Positions 1-13,700 of a DNA stretch of 64,000 bases are shown in pieces. Made by a program: the position numbers and the translations under genes. Source of the DNA: Schistosoma mansoni (lineage: Eukaryota; Platyhelminthes; Trematoda; Strigeidida; Schistosomatidae); assembly GCF_000237925.1 (NCBI RefSeq), contig NC_031502.1, positions 49,205,283 to 49,269,282 on the forward strand. The letters run 5' to 3'. The first letter of the stretch is position 1; each line of letters starts with the position of its first letter. The notes under the pieces were generated by a model. It ran no database searches. It had not been told where the DNA came from and saw only the letters and a list, made by a program, of their open reading frames with translations.

Positions 1-1054
1 TTTTTGCATTGGAATTCACAACGTAAAATGTCTTTTTAGTTTTCAGTAACGGGGATATCTTTATTTGATTACTTTGATTTCTTTTTAATGTACTAGTGTA
101 ATGTGTGGCAATTGAAGTCAATTCACACTAGTGTTTACGTTTAACAAACTGAGTATCATACTTTGTAGTTAAAATGAATATATATTTTTTATAAACTGTC
201 AATCCTTTATTTATCATGGCGAATAAATAGGTGACTTGATAAACCACTAACAGAAAATTGTTAAAAATTGCAAGTTACATGTACGTTAAACATCCACAGA
301 TGACCCAATTTTCCTTAAAACAAATCTTTGGTTCATAAGTATGAAATCCAAAATAGTTCAACTCAAAGATGTGGAAAGAGTAAAGAGGTATGTAAAAATT
401 CTACTCAAGATATTTCCATAACGTTTAAACGAGTAAAAACTTCAGAAAGTTAATTCATTATGCAAAGCGCGACAGATTGATAAAACCATAGAGCTGAATT
501 ATTGTGTTAAGGATTTTACGGTAATATAATGATATTTTATGCGTGAAAAGTGCTGACAACTATATGTCTCAAAACTGATCTCAGTTATCTTATTAGAAAC
601 AACCGATTCACTACTAGAGAGTGTGAAAACTGTTAAAAAAGTAACGATTGTGATCCTCAATTTAGTAATCCTTGTTACACAATGAGCTTTACAATCAATT
701 ATAATTTTCATCATCGAAATTCTATTTTACGTACCAATGTATCTCGGAAACTTCAAATAAGTTGGACGAACAAACGTATACTTACTCACAAATCGTAAAA
801 ATGCAATCACGAGAGATTCTGAAACCGGTCACTCATCTCTAACATGTTTCAGTTCTTTTAATTGCTCATATATCGCTATGGTTTTTGATATATGGTATTA
901 AAAGTAAAATATGATTAAGTACTGAGTGTGGACAAACAGGCACTTAGCCTACTGACAATTAAATATATGATTTACCTTCCTGTCATCGATTTCTAACCCG
1001 GTCTTACTATGAGTGACTGCTTGTAATTGGAATGAATATAGCATTACCTAGTCT
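1..1054. other. AT-rich DNA, no gene recognised
   Basis: No long reading frame, splice-consistent exon, RNA gene or known repeat was recognised. It lies downstream of the last exon found for the minus-strand KANK-like gene and may be a further intron, its 3' UTR or intergenic DNA. Confidence 0.4.
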
Positions 1055-1185
1055 GTACTCTAACTACGCTTGTAGCTCTTCTAGAGTTACTTCCGGTCTC
1101 AAGCCCGAGAAAGGTGCATGGTTAAATATGGGGTTAGCGACCCCATTCAGTAGAAAACTAACTCGCTAAAAAACGCTAACGCTAG
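1055..1185 (+). repeat. Detached 5' end of an RTE-type LINE
   Basis: This stretch aligns with the first ~120 bases (16018-16140) of the full-length RTE element in this window. Both share the tgtagctcttctagagttac block, the ggggttagcgacccc hairpin (5-bp stem, 5-base loop) and the cgctaacc-like block. The reading frame that follows in the full element is absent here. LINE copies normally lose the 5' end, so a copy of only the 5' end is unusual; it may be a rearranged copy or a non-autonomous derivative. Confidence 0.7.
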
Positions 1186-4100
1186 TCTGTACTCTGGTCC
1201 TCTATTCTCGATAGTGAGTCTTAGTTCTGATATGACGTGACTACTCCCATTAATGTATTGACGTATTATCGTAGAATAATAATATTTTGTTAGTCTTTGT
1301 TATTCTGCCTTTTCAAAAACACTTAAATACCTAATGTTTGACACCTATCGATGTTAAAAGTTGGGAAACACCAACCAAAGTAAAAATAATTATCAAATAT
1401 TGACATATCCATTACAATCATACATTACAGGAGTACTTTATTTATGTATATGTATAAGCTTCCGGTGATAAGTCAAAGGAGATCTATGAACTATTATTTT
1501 AACACATGAAAATGAAGCTAATCTGTAGAGCGTGAGAGTAAGTATAGCAAGTACAACAGGGTTTCTCAGACTTATGAAGTTAGATGAATGAATCAGTCAG
1601 TCCTACGCAACATTGAACCTGGTAAGTATGTGGATCAGTTAAGGTTTCCACACCACGGCAAATCGAGATGAAATTATAAAGAAAAAGGCCAAATTAGAGA
1701 ATGTAGTAACACTCCTCTACAATATTATATTTTAATTATGTACGTGTTGAACTTCTGTTGCCATAATTTTGTGATGTATATCGAAGTTAGTTTGTGCACT
1801 CAGTTTATTGTTCCACCATGTCAACGATACTAATGTATGAAATATTTGAACTAATGTACTTTTAGGGCAAAAAAAGTCCAAATCAATCATTTTCTAACTA
1901 CGCGAGTCTCAAATCATCAAAAGTTTGTTATACCAGGTTACTAAGAAAACACAACTTTGAAATCAAACATAAACATTTTATCTTAGAGAGATGTATTCAC
2001 AGAAAACTAAAATGTGGTTTTATTTTGGTGGGATCATAGCTAGTATAACTCAACTGGGAAATACTACTGGTCTGCAAATTACTTAGCAAATGTAGAAATA
2101 AAGCTGAATGATGAACTCTGTGTAATATTTCAATACTAACCAGTTAAAGATATTTTTGACCACAGTAAGTATGTGGTTCAGCAAGTAATACACGATTAGA
2201 AATAAGTGAGGTAGAGCTAATTTTGCAGCAGAGAAATAAATATATGAAACCTGTGAATTGTCGTTCAATATGAAACAATAAGTTTATCTAGTATTCCGTA
2301 GATTGAAGTATAAGAGCGTTATGGCTATCGCAAAATCACTATTTTTACTATGTAGTGAAATCTTTCTGGTGTGACTTGCTTCAATTTGTGTGAAAGAGCC
2401 CATCTTAGTAGATGATTTGTACGTATGACATGAAAAGATGAAACATATCATTATTCAGCACTAGAACTGAGCTGTCAGAGAGGTGACACAGAAGTTCTAT
2501 CACATTTGCGTGATGTTTCAACGGTCAAATATTTAAAATGTCTAAAACTGTTCTGTCTTTATAAGATGCGTTACATAGTACATCGCTTCCCATTATCCCT
2601 TTCTCTATGTAGTCCAATAGAAATCCTATTCTATGCAGAAAGTGATATAGTTCTTTAGACACAAGGTGAAACTTTACATAAGTTACAGGATTTCTTTAGT
2701 CACTAACACTTACATTTGAGGAGCCACTGAATGAATTAGTTTTGCAGCTTGTAATATTAGTCACTGATATGGATACTTTGACCGATGTTAATGAATAATT
2801 TGATTAACGTTACTACTGACCCAAAAAGTTCCATGATCATTATAGTTTGTCATTCGCTAATTAGAAAAGATGACAGGCTTCCAGTCGTTTTATTACTCAC
2901 GAAATGACATAGAGTTTATCATGTCTTTTCATTGAAGAATTCATCCCACAAAGCTTAACATCCACATGTAGTGAGTAAATTGGATCGGTTCATTTGAAAA
3001 TGACATAATCTCATACGTTCATGAAACTGTGGTTAGTTTCAGAGCCACTTAAATAGCATTCATTACCTGTGAATCATGATTTTAGGCCTAGAAATAAGTA
3101 AGATACTGAGACATATTCTAGTTCTGAAAAAAAAGAGTGAGTAACAGATTTTAAGGTTGTGCCTATGTATATGTTTAATCCTTCTGGTCTCACACTCAAA
3201 TAGATTTAATAAAATATAAGTCCACGTAAATTGACGGTTTCAATTCTCGAACTAAAATGATTCCAACTTTGTTACGCTAAACGACGTCATTTTGAAAAGC
3301 TTATAGTTTTATGAACGATATATTCTGGAGATTATCAACCTTGTATTGATCAAGCTTGAATTTAAGTTTATGGTAGAACTCGAGCGAAGACAACCAAGTT
3401 AGTCACGCCTACGTTTTCCGTTGAAATGGTTCAGACTACGGCATACACAAATATTTTTTCAAATTTGAACAAAAATGACTGAACCATACAGTCCATTTGA
3501 CACTACAAACCAGTATTAACCGTCCCATTGGCCCATCATTACATAATATTAACGCATGTTGTATTCAAAAATAAAATAAAAGTTTGGTTTTAATGGTTTT
3601 ATTTTTGATTCCATGATAGGATAACGTTCGTTTAAATAATAAGAAGAACAAACTCTGCAAGTTAAATATTAGAAAGAAATGTTATCGAAAAATCAGCTGT
3701 GCCAGTTTATGCATAAGAAATTATAAAAAACGCTTTCTTCCCTGTTTACAACGAAATAAATTCTAAAAACAATGCTAACCTTTATCAATGAATGTAAACT
3801 GGTTGAAAAGTATAAATGCGCGCCAAGAATTTCACCATCTGGCAGTGCAGTTAAAGGTCAACCTCTAAAGGCTGAGACTGAAAATTCACTTCTTTATATT
3901 AGGCTATTTCTATGTTATGGAATAGATTGTTGATCATCTTATTTCTTCGTAATGATTATAAAAACCACTATCTCATAGTAATTCCTAATTAAATGTAATT
4001 TGCTCAACGCATACTTCTAAGTTTTGTATTTTGTAATTTGAATGGATGTCATCTCCATAAGTCCAAATGGACTTCGATATTTATTTGTACATATTGGAGT

Positions 4101-4400
4101 AACTTTATACTCCCTACTATAGAAAAAATACGGAATGAATTCAAAGTATCGTTCACTTGATTTTCTTGTTCCCTTCGCTTCGATAATTTGCGATAAAAGG
4201 TTTTAGATAAGTAGTAAGCTTACTTCCAACCTATCTCCAAATCTGCCGATGTCGAATACAGTGGCTATTAGTAGTCTCGTTTGTGATCCAACCACCTTCG
4301 TTGAACATTCAAAACTTTTGAAGTGGTTTCGCCATTTAATCTAGGATCCGGTGTCTAACATTGACATTTTTCACTCGGACATCTCGTAGTGGCTGGTGCT
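1186..4400. other. AT-rich DNA with few recognisable parts
   Basis: No gene is supported. Around 1585-1640 a short segment (aatcagtcagtc followed by a cctacg/acat-like block) resembles the inverted 3' tail of the LINE at 28284-32045. A possible minus-strand acceptor near 3875 would give a very short terminal exon in phase with exon 10 of the KANK-like gene, but this is too weak to annotate. Confidence 0.35.
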
Positions 4401-4419
4401 GTGTCAAGCTCACATACGT

Positions 4420-4750
4420 AATTCCATTCTGCTGGAGCCACATATTGACTTTGTCTCATATTCGCTTATTAACCCTGACTATCTATTTTATGACTGTATT
4501 TGTGTTAGTTGCTACCCTTTTCATTAGGTGTCAGTAACTTATCTTTAGTCTGACCATAAATATTAAGTAACGTTTGGCTAAATGAAATTGGCTCACTTTC
4601 CTTATCCAGTGAGCATCATTTCGTTTCGCTCCATTCTCTCCCCTTCACTTCCTTCGCTTCGTTCCCCTGACTGCCTATCCAGAGCAGTGAGTGTACGAAA
4701 TAAACGTAATCAAACTTCATTCTCGTATCTGATTTAATTTTATTCCGTTG
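4420..4750 (+). mobile_element. LTR-like repeat, family B, copy 1 (fossil)
   Basis: The segment shares an ordered set of blocks with 10070-10260 (+) and 47920-48600 (-): an aaccctgac block, a promoter-like ataaatatt box, a following ggctcact block, a tttcgctt-rich block, and attccgtt near the end. The layout (TATA-like box, then transcribed part) suggests an LTR of an unidentified retrotransposon. No internal coding part is seen. It is old and diverged. Confidence 0.45.
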
Positions 4751-5179
4751 AAATTTTATCAAATAATAGCAAAAGTGTTGTACTTGAAATCATCATCCTG
4801 TAACAGTATAACTTCTACAACGTTTGGACCCCTGAGTACTATTAGTAATTTACGAAGGTTTGGTAATTTCGATTAGTCGGAAACCGTAAAAAATCTGTGG
4901 TTGGCCTAATGAGGATATTACTTCCAAGGTCCTGTGAATAGTTAGCTGTCATCACTTCTTAATTTTTTTCATTATATTTCGCCTCACTAAGTTAGGTGTG
5001 TTATGCCATACTTTGATATCTTACGCGTCAATAACGTGTCCATTGTGACTATGAGAAATTCGTGTAGTCACTGTTGATCAGAAACATTTTCATCATCCAA
5101 TATTTCTATTGAAAACGATTTTCAAAGTACTGTAAGAGAATGAGATATTTTTTCACACAGAAATAAAGTATTAGTGTAC

Positions 5180-5800
5180 TAAACTATGAAAAAGAGATTG
5201 TGGGTTAGTGGATGATACAAGGCTTATTTTTAAGGTATTGTAGATCATCAACGTTGATGGTCTATGTCGAATGATTGGAGGCCTACTCGAGTAAGACGGG
5301 AACGGTGTAACGAACAAGCTGACTTCAAAGTCACACCTCGCGACCAGCACCTTACGTGGATTGCCCCATTGACGTATCAAGGGATCATGGATGCTCTGAA
5401 GACTGTACAACACAAAGGACGATGTAACAGGAATATATTAGTTAAAGGAGATACAAGCGAATGTAGAACCACTACCTCATGAGCCAGTCCATGGCGTATG
5501 ATCGACTGATGCGCGTTGACTGTCCTTGACCTTGACAGAGCTCGATGATCTGTTCCATATTCAGTGACCCAACTGCCGGATGATTTGGCTAGGGTTCAGT
5601 GACATCTCACTGGCCCTACACTGTGCAAGTCTCGATAATTACTAGGAATACTACTTCTGATGTAACTAAATCTAGGTCAGCGCGAATCACAAGGTGCTGA
5701 TTTAAAGGGCTGAGGATACGACTGGTATTCTAGTTTTACAACTAGCGGCCAGTAGTACCTTCTATATTCGAAACCCTCTTACGCCCGATAGAAATCAGAA
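5180..5800. other. GC-richer unrecognised segment
   Basis: Base composition rises above the surrounding AT-rich DNA and overlapping short frames of 70-80 codons exist on both strands (5264-5482 plus, 5171-5413 minus). None resembles a family I know and no splice pattern supports them. The likeliest explanation is an old transposon relic. Confidence 0.3.
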
Positions 5801-6094
5801 GTCAGACGAGAAGAGGTAGGAAAGATATATTTGACACGTTACCAATATATCGAGAGGCGTTCGTTCTTAGCTAACTATTGAAACGTAGGAGCTGTGTCCC
5901 ACGCCGAGTTGAAACGTGATCTGGTACGGATGCATGACCGAAAGCCTTCAGTTAAACAAGTCCACTTAAACAACGTGGTCAGCATCCAATGTCGAACACT
6001 TAATGAGCCATTGATTTTGGGGAATTATTTACAGCTACAGAGCAATTAAAATAATCAATAATGAGGCTGATACCATTTTTCAGAGTAGCACTTT

Positions 6095-6910
6095 TCAGTA
6101 TCTGGGCACTTGATTAGCAAAACGGAACTCACCCCGTGTTTAATAAATCGCGTTTTGAAACCTATGGCCTTGGGAATGATCACTTCACGAGGGAGCAAAA
6201 AGGCAAGACATGTTACCACTGGAATCGCTATTAAAGGTACGGAATGTTAATACCGATTCAGCGCGTGCTTTACGATAATGGGCAGAGGTTCACGCGTTTC
6301 AAGTGTCGATTGTAGAGGAGTTCGCAATGACCTATTAATGGCTTAGTTCTCACAAACCAAACACACCGGTGCGCGATAGCATCTTTAGTAAGACATGAAT
6401 AAGCTGACTGAAGGCATTACTACAGGTGTGGTTTAACATGGGTGACGTATAATGTCCCAAGCACGTCATCAAAGCATTTGAGTGCTCGAGGAAGTGACCA
6501 TAGTGAAAACCGCGTTGCATCGTACAATTGTTTTCGAGTCATGACCTACTGCAACTCCCAGGTCTCTTTGCTTCCACCCACGTGGATGCGATGTACAGTT
6601 GTTATTATATTGGTAAATGTTGTCAGAATACACTCTTTACGTGATATATATTTAGGCTCTAAGTTTTGAGATAATTTACCTAAATCATCCACTTCCTCTT
6701 GGAGGTCATAAGAAATAACCCCATTACTTTTTTTGCTTTAGATTTTGACATCGTCCGCAAACAATAACGTTGATGACTTAAGCATTCTCGGTAAGGTAGA
6801 AGAGAAGAAAAATTGATGTGCATCAAATGATAACTTAGGAACACCACTTTTAACCAGGTCCCATTCAGATGTTCTTCTATTTACTCTCATCCTCCGTCTC
6901 TGGCCGCCGC
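6095..6910 (-). mobile_element. Decayed CR1/Jockey-like LINE, 3' half of RT ORF
   Basis: The minus strand aligns with the C-terminal half of the reverse-transcriptase ORF at 41011-43191. Shared anchors are gggagcaaaaa.gaaagaca-type DNA near 6190, agcatttgagtgctc near 6472, the block coding for the catalytic FADD region (catcgtccgcaaacaataac, 6750-6769) and the block just before the SGVPQG-like motif (acaccacttttaacc, near 6842). Many substitutions and gaps leave no usable frame, so this copy is much older than the one at 41 kb. Confidence 0.75.
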
Positions 6911-9900
6911 GACATCTCTGGAACAGTAAAAATAAATCTGAAAATATTCAGTGCCAAGTTTAACAAAAGAATAATTATATCAGTCAACTTTTGAAGAAAC
7001 TCTGAGTTAATCTGATTTGTACAATATTTTCTTGCTTGGGATCGGCTGTTAACTGTTTTGTCTAAGCAAACCGGGGCTAGGACTCTATGTTAAAGTTCAC
7101 CAAATCAACCATTCTGACTTACTTGACAAATACGTTATAGTGGAGTTCCTTGAGACCATTAAACATAATTATAATCGTTATTGGCTGAAGCTATATTGGA
7201 CGTCTAATTCGAGATGAGAGTCTGATAAATTGATAGTCAAACAGGGTTTTTGTCCAACACGAACTGTGAAAGTTCACCGGTAATTCTGCTTCACGAGGTC
7301 TATTTAAGTGATAAGACAATGATCAGACGACTTGTCGACACATTGACGTATGCTAGTTAATGTATAAGCCACCAATCTCTTCACGTTATTCTGAGACTTA
7401 CTATTTCACTATCTAGTCCCTCTGTGCTGACATCGTTTACATCACTCGTATATTGTGATGCATCTCATGGTAGAACCATGGAGTTTCGATGTTTCCATCT
7501 ATTTTTCACTTTGATTATTTGGGACTTTGAAGGGTCCTTCATATGCAGTTTCCAAGGATCACTTTAGCGAAACACGATGTACAAAAATCTGTGTAGTAAG
7601 TCTTAAAAGAGGTTGAACGAACACATCGGTTGACTGCAGTTGAGTTGAAACAGATTTGGCATTTGTGTGCCAGCTTACGTAAAGTTCAAGATCTGTATTT
7701 CCTGAAGAAGATGAAGGATCGAAGGTCGGAGTGCCACACCGTAAAAGAGTTGGGTGGCAGTGTACTTAGGCCAAGAAAATCGTTCTGTCATGAGGTTGAT
7801 GGCTGCTCGAATAAGCGGATAGAAAATTTTGAGAGACTTACTGAAGACATTGCGCCGACAATGTTTCGGCAGTATTGAACGATCCCTACCTAGAGATGTG
7901 TCACATAGTAGAGTTCACTTACATATTTCCGCCTGTTTGATCCATAGCTGCAGTGTTGTCAAAGATGGCTCGGACTGGGGAGGATTAAGAGATCAGGAAA
8001 TCGAAGGGTTTTCCTCAATTTCGAGGAGACTCATCATACTTATTGTGGTACCAACACCAATCAGGATCATTTGCCTTATTGAAACTTGATGTGGCTGATG
8101 AGCCGGTGTAAACGGTGTTAGTCGGGTAGGCCTCACCACTCGAAGATAACTTTCTTTAAAGCTAAAATATGATGTGTGAAGTGACAGGGAACATAGAGTT
8201 TACTGTTTCGAGTTCAGATCAAGTCGGACTCACCACCACAGATGCCAGAGATATTCAGAGTTTAACAACATCTTTGCATGTAACATCTTTATAACCAAAA
8301 TATACCAACCCAGTAAAATCAGAAGTGAAATGATTTGGAGTAGTTGCAAGTGACGCGAAGTACGGCGTACACATTGATGATCTGGTGTGGGTGGGTGACC
8401 AATCGCCTGAAGCTAGTGTGTGTTCAGTGAAACTTATTAGGTCAGTACGACCGTAGAGGACTTAGAGAAGGTTTATTTTTCGGTACAGGTACTAGAACTG
8501 ACACTGACGAACTAAGATCACAAAATAATTTCGACAACTTGGATCAGTGGTTGCGAAGGTGTTTGTAAATAAACTCAGTCAAAATTCTACTTAACCATCA
8601 ACACATTAAACTTTATCAGTGCACTTTTGTTGAGACACACCTAGGACATAAGATTTGAATGTGTTCACAAGCAATTATATGAGAAGTCTCTGAAGTTTGA
8701 TATTGGTCGCGTTAGTTTTAATGGACTCACCTAGCTGGAGGCACTCGGTCACGCATTCGCACCAGATCACAAGCGGATACGCCGTGCTACGCATCCCTTT
8801 TAACTATTAGTCAGCTTAGGCGAAACGTTCCTTCGGCATATCGATAGCATTCTAAAAAATATCTTCGAACTCCTTCGCTCCTGACTTTTGATTTGACTGG
8901 GTCGGCATTCTTCGATTATAAAGGTGTTACTAGTTAGGACTTTGTCTCATTCCGAACACTTGTAGCATCTTTAGATTGTTATGTGGCTTATGAGATCTAA
9001 AAGATCGCAGGGATACATATAACTTTCCCAAGTGCCGTTGTTATCCTGAGGAACACATTATCTCAAGAAATTTTGTATGTGAATTAATTCAGACCTATTT
9101 TGTCTACGAAGAAACTAAAAGTTCAAATATTTGAAGCCTCTCAAAGTGAGAAGCCTTTTGACATCGGCCATATATAACCATACAATTTGCTGCATGTAAT
9201 CAGACATCATTCTAGGATGAGTACTGGTTCCGAAATAATCCAACTACTATGTCGTTTCCGAATCTTCTGACTAGTACTTTTAGGCGTTCCAGGCATTTTG
9301 TTTTAATAAATTTCAAGACAGCGGAATTTTGAAGCGTAAGAGATCTCAAGCTCATGAAACGCTTAGTTGGTGACATGCTTCGAAACTGCAGAACTTGCAA
9401 CTTCATATTAAAAAAATATTGGCAATCTCCATATATTGTTGTTGGATGAGATAATATATACTGCCTGAATTCATTCTGATAAGTAGCGCTAGGTAATCGA
9501 TACTTGCTATGAATGATGAAAAAGGCACCAGATATTGACTTAAAGTTCAGCTTTTGTTGTGACCCTGTTTATTGTTAAATATTCATCAAAACATTTATAA
9601 TTTTGAAACTCTTAGATTTATTTAAAGTCAGGTGGACATGAATATTATCTGACCAGTTGTGCACTAGTTTCGGGGTTAGAGGAACAACGAGTAACACCCG
9701 GAAGTTACAACAATATTTATACACTTCCACTAGTCTCTTAGATCAGAAACATCAAGTTTATACAGAGGTGAGCTTATTATTATTAATCACGAGATGCATC
9801 CGCTTGCAAAAATGAGGAGTTATTAACAGCGATTCACGTTATCCGACAAGGTCAGGTATCACTATTGATAAAAAGCAACGAGACATTTTATTGTCCTACT

Positions 9901-10069
9901 CTCCAGACTTGTAGTCAAGTCAATGCAGATTAGACCTGTCTAATGCAGTACTGGATACGATACAATTGCTAGTGTCAGTCTAAATCCAATCCGAATACAG
10001 AAAATTCTAAATCTGATGTTAAGCCAATGCTACTCTTATTTCAGCACAGTTGTGTTCTTTCTTTCCAAT
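6911..10069. other. Repeat-like DNA without recognisable genes
   Basis: Composition is patchy, with GC-richer islands (about 7600-8100 and 8330-8900) that look like worn transposon sequence. Short frames of 60-90 codons occur but show no known motif and no convincing splice sites. I could not assign a family. Confidence 0.3.
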
Positions 10070-10440
10070 TATTTGTTGCTGCTAGTTTACACTTTTTACC
10101 TCATTCATCACATGTCAGTAACGTATTCTTATCCGAGTATAAATATTGACTAACGTTTGATTAAAGTGAGCTGGCTTACCCGCCATCTCTAATGTGCGTT
10201 ATTTTCACTTGCTCGCTGATATTTTCTCATGTGCTTATAGCTTTCTGCCCTGCTTCATTAGTTAATACAACTGTAGTTGCCGCTTCTATTTGCCTTCTGT
10301 TTTTATGCACCGTTAAGATTTGTATTATAACGGTTATCGAGGTGAACGATTAACAAAGCACGGCACTAAAGAATTGATGATCCCGACGTGCGAACACGCA
10401 ACAGAATTGGTGAGCCCGACGTAATGAATAAGCGTCAAGT
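10070..10440 (+). mobile_element. LTR-like repeat, family B, copy 2 with leader-like tail (fossil)
   Basis: The part around 10134-10190 (gtataaatattgactaacg and the ggctta block after it) matches family B copies at 4420-4750 and, inverted, 47920-48600. Downstream, 10350-10430 contains two copies of a cccgacgt-containing block with aacagaattggtga between them, which looks like untranslated leader next to an LTR. Coding parts are absent. Family and exact ends are uncertain. Confidence 0.45.
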
Positions 10441-10645
10441 TGTAATGACAGCTTGTATGTGTTTAAACGTTTTATATGTATGTATACAAATGTAGATTTA
10501 ACATCAAGGAATTGCATGAAGTTAAAAGTAAGTATGATGAAGATCCATGGGGCCAATAAAGAACAGCTAATAAAAATAAGGAATTTTTGTGTTATAAGAA
10601 CAATTTCAGGATTTGGGCTAGATAAATATGGTTGTTGTGACGTAC

Positions 10646-10750
10646 CTATCTGGAGTGTACTCTTCTTCCTGATCTTGTTGTAGTTTCTGTTGCCGTTGAA
10701 CTTTGGTGTGAAGTATTGCTTGTTGCAGGTAGTTTGTGTGGTACTTTTTC
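10646..10750 (-). CDS. KANK-like gene, exon 10 (Gln/Glu-rich)
   Basis: Acceptor ttgtag lies upstream and donor GTACGT downstream. The exon is 105 nt and enters and leaves in phase 2, matching exon 9. It encodes a charged, Gln-rich helix-like stretch ([19 protein letters not shown], then DQEEEY). This extends the protein beyond the ankyrin domain, where known KANKs usually stop soon. The following exon was not identified. Confidence 0.7.
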   Translation of the reverse strand, partial: EKVPHKLPATSNTSHQSSTATETTTRSGRRVHSR

Positions 10751-13700
10751 CTACAACTAATTGTAAGCCTTTTTTTATTAATACGATTAAACTACGGGGA
10801 ATCTCGCGAAAATCGGATAAAATAAAGAAAATGTAGTGTATTGCGTAACGTATACAGACAATTTATCATATTAAAATGTTGCGAATATTATTATAGCAAA
10901 TACACAATGATGACGAATATACATTGTCATAAAATATAAAATACGACAACTGTAGTAATGACCTGATAAGTATAAATAAATTGTAAATATAAAAATACCT
11001 GAAAACAATAACATGATAAAGCTTATAATATAAATATGGGAATACATTACTAAAGAAGCTGGTTAATAATTAGTATGCAATATTTTCATGTAAATATTTT
11101 AAAGGGTACAGATACACAGCCTTCATAAAATCTAGTGTAGTAATTGCGAAAATTGAAGAAAAAAAAGAGTGATCCCAATAGAAGAAACAGAAATTGTAAG
11201 AGTTATTAAAAACAACCAAGTAAAATAAAATACTAAATAAATAATATATGAGAATAAAGGAATACTTTAAAACAAAAGTAGTAAATTAATATTAAATAGT
11301 AACTACAAACAGAATTTAATTGATTTTGGGACGGGAATATGATGTAGATCACATAGGTCTAACAGTAATCTATGTGTATTTCTTCGTTCAACAGTATATC
11401 TGTAAAGAAATTTAAGCAATAAAAACAAGGGGTAAAATAAACTTCAGGAAAGTTTCATCAATTATAAGAAATTGGAGCTAAATAGGAATGAAGGGCCAGT
11501 AAAATGAATAAAAATCTATTGGCTATAGGTAATAACTTTTCTGGTTATAATTTATTAATACATTAGTACAGACCTATTTCAATAGTTTTTACAGTATCAC
11601 TTGACCTAGTAGCCAAACATTTATAATAAAAAATTATACTTGGTGCCCAATTTTTGTTAAACTTCGTTCTAATGTTGAAGAATAATCGTAGAAATTTATA
11701 ATAACACACTGAAGTATTTATTTAATCAATTAGTGCTCTAAATATAATACATTTGAATAAACGGTTTAGGAGTAGTGTCAATTCTCATCTGAACGATGAA
11801 CTTAGTTACTAAAATTTGAAAGTAAATGGCAAGAAAAATACTATAAGATAGCTTAAAAGTATGATTGTTCAACATCTGAGGTAGAACTACAAAGTACAAG
11901 AATTTTTAATTTAGTATGCATTCAATTAGACTGTAGTGATCTTTTTAAACATTGTCAAAGAAATAGAGCGTAAAATAATCGCCCATATACAAAGAATTAC
12001 TACACTATTTGATTATCTGATGACTTGGGATGTGTATGTTGTAAGGGCAAACAGGTTTTTAAAGTCTACCGCTGAGAGGCCATTTGGAAGTTGTACAGAC
12101 AGTCTCATTTGGGACAATGTTGCTGGAAATTTAAGAAATAGCTATCGATGTATAAACAATGAAGTTTTATGTAAATATCTTAGGAATATGACTTTTTTAA
12201 GTAAGGTAGTATAGAGGTGAAAGACATGATGAGAAATCTGTTACTTTCCTAGCACACTTCACTGTTAGGGGTGGAAAACTACACAGGCAACAAGAAGTGC
12301 TACAAGCGTTAATCAAACGGTTAGTTTATACTGGGCATTGTATTCTTTACATCAAAAATGTAATAATTTCATTGAAATTATACATCTGTGTGGCAAGATA
12401 AATAATTGTCAATAAAAGATAGGATATTTGCTTTAATGGCATGAAAATAACGATTCATTTCATGATAAAGAAAAATATTCCTTTTTGCCAAGTTTTTATT
12501 TACCCAATTTACATTGTTAAAAAATCCTGTGAATTAAGTCGAATATTATTTAGCCACTTTAAGCGAAAAACCTATCAGTAAGCGAAATCAAAATAACTGC
12601 TTCAAGATATAAGTTTAATGTGCAAAGTATTAGCATTAATCAACCAATATCGGGTTATCGAAGCTTAGAAAATTTGTTAACAATTTAAAATTATCGGTTA
12701 GGAAAGAACCATCATGAGGATGCATAAAAATATCATTGCTGAGATGGTAATTGTGTAGTAAAACAAGTTATTCTTAGTCATTCTACATTTGCTCATAGTC
12801 TGGGGACAGTATTAATTCGACAATAAAACTACAGCAACAGCTCTTAGCGATGTTTAAAAGGCTATAGAATTAGATGGAACAAAAGGAGTAGAAGGTATTG
12901 ACTTGTCAGTTTTGGCAGTTTAAGAAAATGGTAGCTAAGGGTTATTCAAAACCCTATGACTACATCACGATATAACGGTTACATAAAATGATTTTTAAGC
13001 AGTTTCGCTTGAGTGTGTGAAATAAGATGTAAATTTATATGAAATTACTACACAGAAATTGTTCGAAACTAAAATTTCTGAAGGCCAGGAATTGAAAATC
13101 TTACAGAGTAAATTTCAGATTTTATGGTAAGTGTTTCGACCAGACATCCGAAAACGCCTAGGTTTGCCTGGATAAATTCATACAACTGTAGGTAAGATTT
13201 GACTTCATAGATTATGAAGTCTCATGCTGAAACGGTTCACTGTAAATGAGATCTAGAATATCTATTATAAATTTGAATCCTCATTTAGTTAATAAATCTT
13301 CCCTAAGTTGCTTTCCTACTGAACTAATGTGAGATGTGACAACTGGGGTCAAAGCACTGTATGACAGATAAGAAGTTTTACTGTAATTAAACCTTGTAAA
13401 ATGAAAGTGTAGCTTTTGGTTTAACACATAAAATAGTTTTTTACAGTGAATTGCACGTATCACCAGTAAACGAATCCCACGTAAAAAAAATACACCGAAA
13501 AAACTTAATAGTAAAACTAAGTGGGAAGGAGTGTGAAAAAAAAATGAAATTTGAATAAATGATAAAAATTGTTTTATACAACTAGCCAAATAAAAAAAGC
13601 GTGAAAAGCCAATACGTTGTATATATATGTATATATTTTTTCAAGAGGAATTAATAGGACTGATATGTGTAAATTTCTGTACACCCCGTGTAGAATATAT

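Noticed and set aside
3850-3876. Possible last exon of the KANK-like gene (acceptor aattttcag on the minus strand, stop after a few codons)
   Set aside because: Phase would fit, but a four-codon exon 6.8 kb away with a weak context is not enough to call.
11936-12214. Plus-strand frame of 92 codons
   Set aside because: No recognisable domain and no supporting splice or promoter signals; probably accidental.
13281-13589. Minus-strand frame of 102 codons inside intron 9
   Set aside because: No known motif, no good splice sites, and composition like the surrounding AT-rich DNA.
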